Shown here piece after piece: positions 59,530-64,000 of a stretch of 64,000 nucleotides of DNA. Within the stretch, counting starts at the first letter, position 1. Each line of letters begins with the position of its first letter. The notes beneath the pieces were generated by a model. It ran no database searches. It was not told the DNA's origin and was given only the letters and a program-made list of their open reading frames with translations. Source of the DNA: Tachypleus tridentatus (lineage: Eukaryota > Arthropoda > Merostomata > Xiphosura > Limulidae); NCBI RefSeq assembly GCF_004210375.1, contig NC_134834.1:16547027-16611026 (forward strand), written 5' to 3'. The position numbers and the translations under genes are program-made.

Positions 59530-59654
59530 AGCCCCCCGCTTGTACAGCGGTAAGTCTGCGGATTTACAACGCTAAAATCATGGGTTCGATTCACCTCGGT
59601 GGGCTCAGCAGACAGCCCGATGTGGCTTTGCTATAAGAAAACACAAAAACACAC
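59530..59654 (+). mobile_element. Second tRNA-derived SINE family, full-length copy
   Basis: A tRNA-like head of about 72 nt (GCCCCCCGC, A box TGTACAGCGGTAAG, B box GGGTTCGATTCACC, acceptor strand GGTGGGCT) is followed by a short tail CAGCCCGATGTGGCTTTGCT and an AC-rich end. A perfect 12-bp target-site duplication ATTTCTTAAAAA flanks it at 59518-59529 and 59655-59666. The source tRNA may be tRNA-Val(TAC), but the anticodon arm is imperfect, so I leave this open. Confidence 0.85.
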
Positions 59655-59666
59655 ATTTCTTAAAAA

Positions 59667-60844
59667 TTATCATAATCAAACAGGGTAATTTAGACCACTA
59701 ATCATGACATCTGATCTGACGGTTACCATTTTTAATTGGTGGATGTGTGAACATGTAGTACCTCAAAAGTTTAGTTCCCATTTTACTTATGAGACATATT
59801 AATGCAAAAAAACAACTTATTTTTATATTTTTATGCGATTTATTTCATTTACTTTAGTTTTCAATTTTTCAAATTAATTAACTATTATTGTTATTACTAA
59901 AACATCTCTCATAATAACAAAATATGGAAATAGTTGCAATAGATAAGTGAATCTCAAACGATATGATATCTAGAGTTGGTCCTAATGGATAAATGTTATT
60001 TTTTGTAACATGTTTACGATGGTTACCTAACAAAAGGCGATTGATAAAGAAATTTTCTATTGTACTTAAAGAAACAACAATAAAAACTTATCAATGTTAA
60101 CACTTTCGACTATGACAGGCGCTTATCAGTAATAGTAACAACGAATTTGGAACAATAAGCATTTCTTAGAAAAGTTTAATTTGAAGTAAAAATACATTAA
60201 AATTCAATAATTTATGCCATTTAAAGAGCAATGTTTGATGTTAATATTGTGTAAGAAAAGGCTGGTATATTCCATCTGTTTTCAAGCTGTGTTTCTTTTA
60301 ACAAATAACAATTATGCAATCACAACTGAAAGTTTCAGTTTCGTTCGTACTAATAAATAATGAAAAAAAAAAAAATGTCGTTAGCGCAGCCTACTTGTTT
60401 ATATCTCTTCAGCTTAGCAACAAGAACACGGTTGGTTATTGCAGCCACGAGGTCGTGTCATTGAGTCGTGTATCAGAGACAACACATACAAATATATAAT
60501 TGAGGCTTCCTTTAATGAAATGAGAAAACATCGCTAATCGAAGGACACATTCATAAAAGCTTTAAAGTCAAAATAATAAAATCATTATGAAGGTTAATTT
60601 GAAAATGTCACCCAATTCATTGGGGCAGAATCGAGTTTCTTTTTTAAACACATGTAAGCTGGAACACGTATGCACATATAACCGCATCTTGACGTCAGAA
60701 TCAAAAGGCGATAAGAATATGATGTAAGCAACGTACATGCTTGATATAAACAAGTACATAGTACAGAGGGAGACGTGTTATACCAACATCACATTTCTAC
60801 ATCACAATAATTCAAAATTTTGTGGGTGGCCTCGAGCAAAAACA
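59667..60844. other. AT-rich intergenic DNA, nothing recognised
   Basis: No exon, RNA gene or repeat family could be supported in either strand. Confidence 0.4.
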
Positions 60845-61052
60845 GTTTGTTTGTTTTGGGTTTTGCGCAAAGCTATTCGAGGGCTAATTTAGCAGTGTAA
60901 GACTAGAGGGAAGGCAGCTAGTCATCACCACCCACCGCCAACTCTTGGGGTACTCTTTTGCCAACGAATACTTGGATTGACAGTCACATTATAACGCCCC
61001 CACGGCTGAAAGGGCGAGCATGTTTGGTTCGACCGGGATTCGAAACCGGGCC
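60845..61052 (-). mobile_element. tRNA-derived SINE, head truncated
   Basis: Minus-strand copy with the tail GTTTTGGGTTTTGCGCAAAG, the CAGTGTAAGACTAGAGGGAA block and AGGGCGAGCATGTTTGG, then GGGATTCGAAACCGGGCCC where most of the tRNA head is deleted. A loose repeat of CAAAAACAG and CAAAAGCAG at the edges may be the target duplication. Confidence 0.8.
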
Positions 61053-61771
61053 CAACAAAAGCAGTGATGATTCTTCCGGAACATCCAGTTCACTTTTTCT
61101 CAACAAAGTCCACAAAACTAAAATACAGGCCCCTGGTTGCACATAGCGTTAAGCGTTCGATGTTTGATGCTCGCGACGACACAACACTTTCCACTAAAAT
61201 CGAAATAAACAATATTACAGTTACATTATATTTTGATGTAGGACAATTTCTACTTGGGTAGTGTAGTGTAGATAACAATTATCAGTAAAACAAAAACAGT
61301 GAAAAACAAAAACAAACTTATTAACGTACTGGACTCATTCATTATTTTAAAGAAGGATAACAAACTTACTTACATTTAATTTAAACTAAAGATATCTCTC
61401 ATTGTTAACAACTGTTTCTAATGTGATTTTGGAAAATTCACAATTAGATTTTTTAATTTATAAAAATCGTATTTGGGGACTAATTTAAATAGGAAATATA
61501 TCTCAAAATTTTAAACTTTTTTTCTATTTATAAAATGAAAACTATATTTTATTTTTTTTTATCGTAAGTGGATGTAGTGAACCAGATGCTGGGACTATAC
61601 AAGATGCATTTTTAGAAGGTCAAAGGTTGAGAAAGATGTTTCTAGAACTTCGCTGTCAGCTAGATGACGTTACATAGATTAAGTACCAAGTTTTATTTGT
61701 AAAAAAATGTGTATGGCCTGTATTGTTTATAGTAATGGGAAGCAAACTAAAGAACCCAAGGTTAAAGACAC

Positions 61772-61954
61772 GATTGTTTGTTTTTAATTTCGCGCAAAGC
61801 TATACGAGGGCTATCAGCGCTGCCCGTCCCTAAGTTAGCAGTGTAAGACTAGAGAGAAGGCAGCTAGTCATCACCACCCACCGCCAACTCTTGGGCTAGT
61901 CTTTTACCAACGAACAGTGGGATTCACCGTAAGATTATAACGCCCCCACGGGCC
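61772..61954 (-). mobile_element. tRNA-derived SINE, 5'-truncated
   Basis: Minus-strand copy from the tail (TTTTTAATTTCGCGCAAAGC) through CAGTGTAAGACTAGAGAGAA to CGCCCCCACGGGCC. The tRNA head is absent, as expected for incomplete reverse transcription. Confidence 0.8.
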
Positions 61955-62124
61955 GTTCGTGTTAAGAAAAATGACTTATAGTTCCGTTTTTATGTTCAAA
62001 TAATCGGTACCTATTCGATTATATAAACTTACGTTGCCATGAGATTCGTGTAACAAATACTACTATATTACGATTGTACTTCGCAATTTTTTTATTTTGT
62101 AAGCATGCATTTTTCTTTCAACAT

Positions 62125-62396
62125 GGCCCGGCATGGACACGTGTGTTAAGGCGTTCGACTCGTAATCCGAGGGTCGCGGGTTCGAATTCCGGTCGCACCA
62201 AACATGCTCGCCCTTTTAGCCGTGAGGGCGTTTTAATTTACGGTCAATCCCACTATTCGTTATAAAAGAGTAGCCCAAGAGTTGGCGATTGGTGGCGATG
62301 ACTAACTGTCTTCCCTCTAGTCTTACATTGCTAAATCTGCTAGCGCAGATAGCCCTCGAGTAGCTTTGCGCGAAATTAAAAAAACAAACAAAACAA
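62125..62396 (+). mobile_element. tRNA-Thr-derived SINE, full length
   Basis: Complete plus-strand copy: head GGCCCGGCATGG, GTTAAGGCGTTCGACTCGTA (anticodon-like CGT), B box GGGTTCGAATTCCGG, full body, and the tail CTTTGCGCGAAATTAAAAAA. The target-site duplication is TCTTTCAACAT (62114-62124) and TCTCTCAACAT (62397-62407), one mismatch. Confidence 0.9.
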
Positions 62397-62920
62397 TCTC
62401 TCAACATTTGGACACTACGCATTTAATTCAGCATTTAGACATCTACTTTCATCTTACATTTAAAATTCAAGAACTGGACTAGAATACACATTTAAATACT
62501 GAGGTTAACCAAACCTTCATAGAATAATGTTCTAGATCCTCGCTGTTTTCATGATCATTGACCAAGCTTAACCTCATGATCACTAACACTTGATGAACGG
62601 CGAAGCCAATCTTTCACCAAATATCTTGACAAACAAAGGGTGCTGTTCCCATTACACAGTACATGTTTTTATGTATAATTCAACTTTGTAAATAACATAA
62701 ATGAAAAATATGTTTAAAAAGTAAAATTGAAATAAAACAAAAATATGAACTGATGGCTAATAAACTTTTTTTTGTCAAGATTCAAGACCATTTAATCACA
62801 AAATCCAAAGTCTTCAAAGGATCTTCCTCCTTGAACTCTCAACTAATTTCTCGTTGAGTGTTTGTTGTTGTTTTTCAGTACAAGTACTCCCCATTGTAGT
62901 CGTTACATGAGTCTTCCATT

Positions 62921-63005
62921 ATGAGCACACGTCAGCTTCTACGATCACTTTTAAGTAATTCAAAGGAACAGAAGTTTATTGGAACTACACTGCAGCACAT
63001 AAAAG
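62921..63005 (+). CDS. Candidate first coding exon, unrecognised protein
   Basis: An ATG at 62921 opens MSTRQLLRSLLSNSKEQKF then IGTTLQHIK, running to a possible donor (AAAAG|GTTTGT) after 63005. A plausible acceptor (TTGTTGTTTTTCAG) lies 43 nt upstream of the ATG. The short basic-amphipathic N-terminus could be a mitochondrial presequence, but I do not recognise the family and no second exon is visible within the remaining 1 kb. This is a guess from codon-like content and splice context. Confidence 0.25.
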
Positions 63006-63037
63006 GTTTGTGACCAAATGGGATTGTTGTGTTCCAG

Positions 63038-63496
63038 CAGGGGCGTAGATCCTGGGGGAATGGGGGATATACATTCCCCTTTATTTTAGGTGAGGGGTAT
63101 GGTGCATGCAATTATCCCCCCTACAGTTTGGTCTGTTGAATTGTTTTATTGCATCACAGGCCTACAAATTGTGTGTTTGTTCTTGTGATTCTCGTGTTCT
63201 TATCAATCGAATTACATAATTAGGCCTAGATGTAGGCTTTTTCAGTAGCCGAAATGTACATCTTTAATATAGGCGTGCTTCTAAGCTTTTCGACCTAAGC
63301 GATAGTTCGTAAGTATCAGTCAGAACGCCTAAGTATACATGCAAGCATCGTGGCAACAAGATTACTCTGTGACTGCATGTTTACAGCTTTCAGGTTCACG
63401 TAATCAGATTACCAATTTGCAAATTGAACAGTTCACATAGGTGGTTGCAAAAATTATCCCCCCCCCCCCATCGGGTGTAAAAAATCTACACCACTG
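63038..63496. mobile_element. MITE-like element with imperfect inverted ends
   Basis: The left end CAGGGGCGTAGATCC and the reverse complement of the right end CAGTGGTGTAGAT match at most positions, and both are followed by G/C runs (GGGGGAATGGGGG at left; a long C run before CATCGGGTG at right). No target duplication is apparent. It is probably a non-autonomous DNA transposon of unclear superfamily. Confidence 0.55.
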
Positions 63497-64000
63497 GACT
63501 GAAAATGGTAAGAATATAAATATTAATTTCGAAACGCAAACAAAGTATTTGATTGAATATAAAGATGTTGAATATTAAATGTAAATTAAAAAAAAAATGG
63601 GAGATAGACCTACTGAGCTGGTGAAGGGTTTTAAAATAGTTTTACTGAGATCCACTCGTGCTATCAATTATTTTATTGTTCGATGCTTGAAAGCAAATAT
63701 TACAAGTAACTTAAATAAGTGCCAGTTTTGTGATCACAAAATTTTCGAACTTCAGTAGGAAAAACGCACGTGGCTCTTTTATCACAAGCAGAACTATTTT
63801 GTTTTTAATTTAAAATTTGTGATAAATCGAGTGACGACCATGTTGGTGTTGTACCAGTATCTCATTTCCTAGGTTTTGTGGTTGATTAGAACTTTAACTT
63901 GTGAATGTCAACCGTCCGTTAGAGATTTGTACCTTCTGTTCTTTATCAAAATTACATTATGAAACTTCGAGGGTGGGATACGGCCCAAATGAACTTCCAT
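63497..64000. other. Window end, nothing recognised
   Basis: Ordinary AT-rich DNA. A short open frame starting at 63958 (MKLRGWDTAQMNFH) runs off the window edge and cannot be judged. Confidence 0.3.

Overview
The window looks like a gene-containing stretch of an AT-rich arthropod nuclear genome, most likely a horseshoe crab (Xiphosura; Limulus, Tachypleus or Carcinoscorpius). I base this on intron-rich animal housekeeping genes and on many copies of a tRNA-Thr(CGT)-derived SINE of the kind I associate with horseshoe crabs. The organism is an inference; the genes are read directly from conserved protein sequence with matching splice phases.

Genes in order. (1) A SAM-dependent methyltransferase related to the juvenile-hormone-acid/class I family (minus, 1580-3345, incomplete at its 3' end, with one apparent frameshift). 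(2) A C1orf131/DUF4602 homologue, a small-subunit-processome protein (minus, 7347-20377, six exons, 300 aa). (3) PSMB1, the beta-6 subunit of the 20S proteasome (minus, 27641-46392, six exons, about 230 aa). (4) LSM2 (plus, 46728-53765, four exons, 95 aa), head-to-head with PSMB1 across a 335-bp interval. (5) DNLZ/ZIM17/HEP1, a mitochondrial Hsp70-escort zinc-ribbon protein (minus, 55853-58893, two exons), tail-to-tail with LSM2. (6) A weak unrecognised first-exon candidate at 62921 (plus).

Most of the remaining DNA is repeats. C1orf131 introns hold a nearly full-length I/Jockey-type LINE bounded by 13-bp target duplications, a Tc1 relic, a CR1-like relic and a fold-back element fused to a 338-bp tandem duplication. 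Between C1orf131 and PSMB1 lies a 3.0-kb hAT transposon with perfect 8-bp target duplications, itself hit by a 450-bp pogo/Tigger-like MITE. PSMB1 introns 4 and 5 carry two large tandem arrays: a 7.2-kb array of 34/68-bp units and a 2.6-kb array of 45-bp units. LSM2 intron 1 carries a 1.3-kb array of 35-bp units and a Penelope-like relic; PSMB1 intron 2 holds a hammerhead-like motif. The DNLZ intron contains a CR1-like relic. SINEs are scattered through the flanks, including one SINE inserted in another.

The genes are general cell-maintenance genes (ribosome biogenesis, protein degradation, RNA decay/splicing, mitochondrial chaperoning) and do not form an operon-like pathway. I found no convincing new multi-gene system. 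The most distinctive features are the tandem arrays inside PSMB1: the 45-mer array is open on both strands for more than 860 codons with variation concentrated in one small window, and the 34-mer array has a zone of one-directional T-to-C change.
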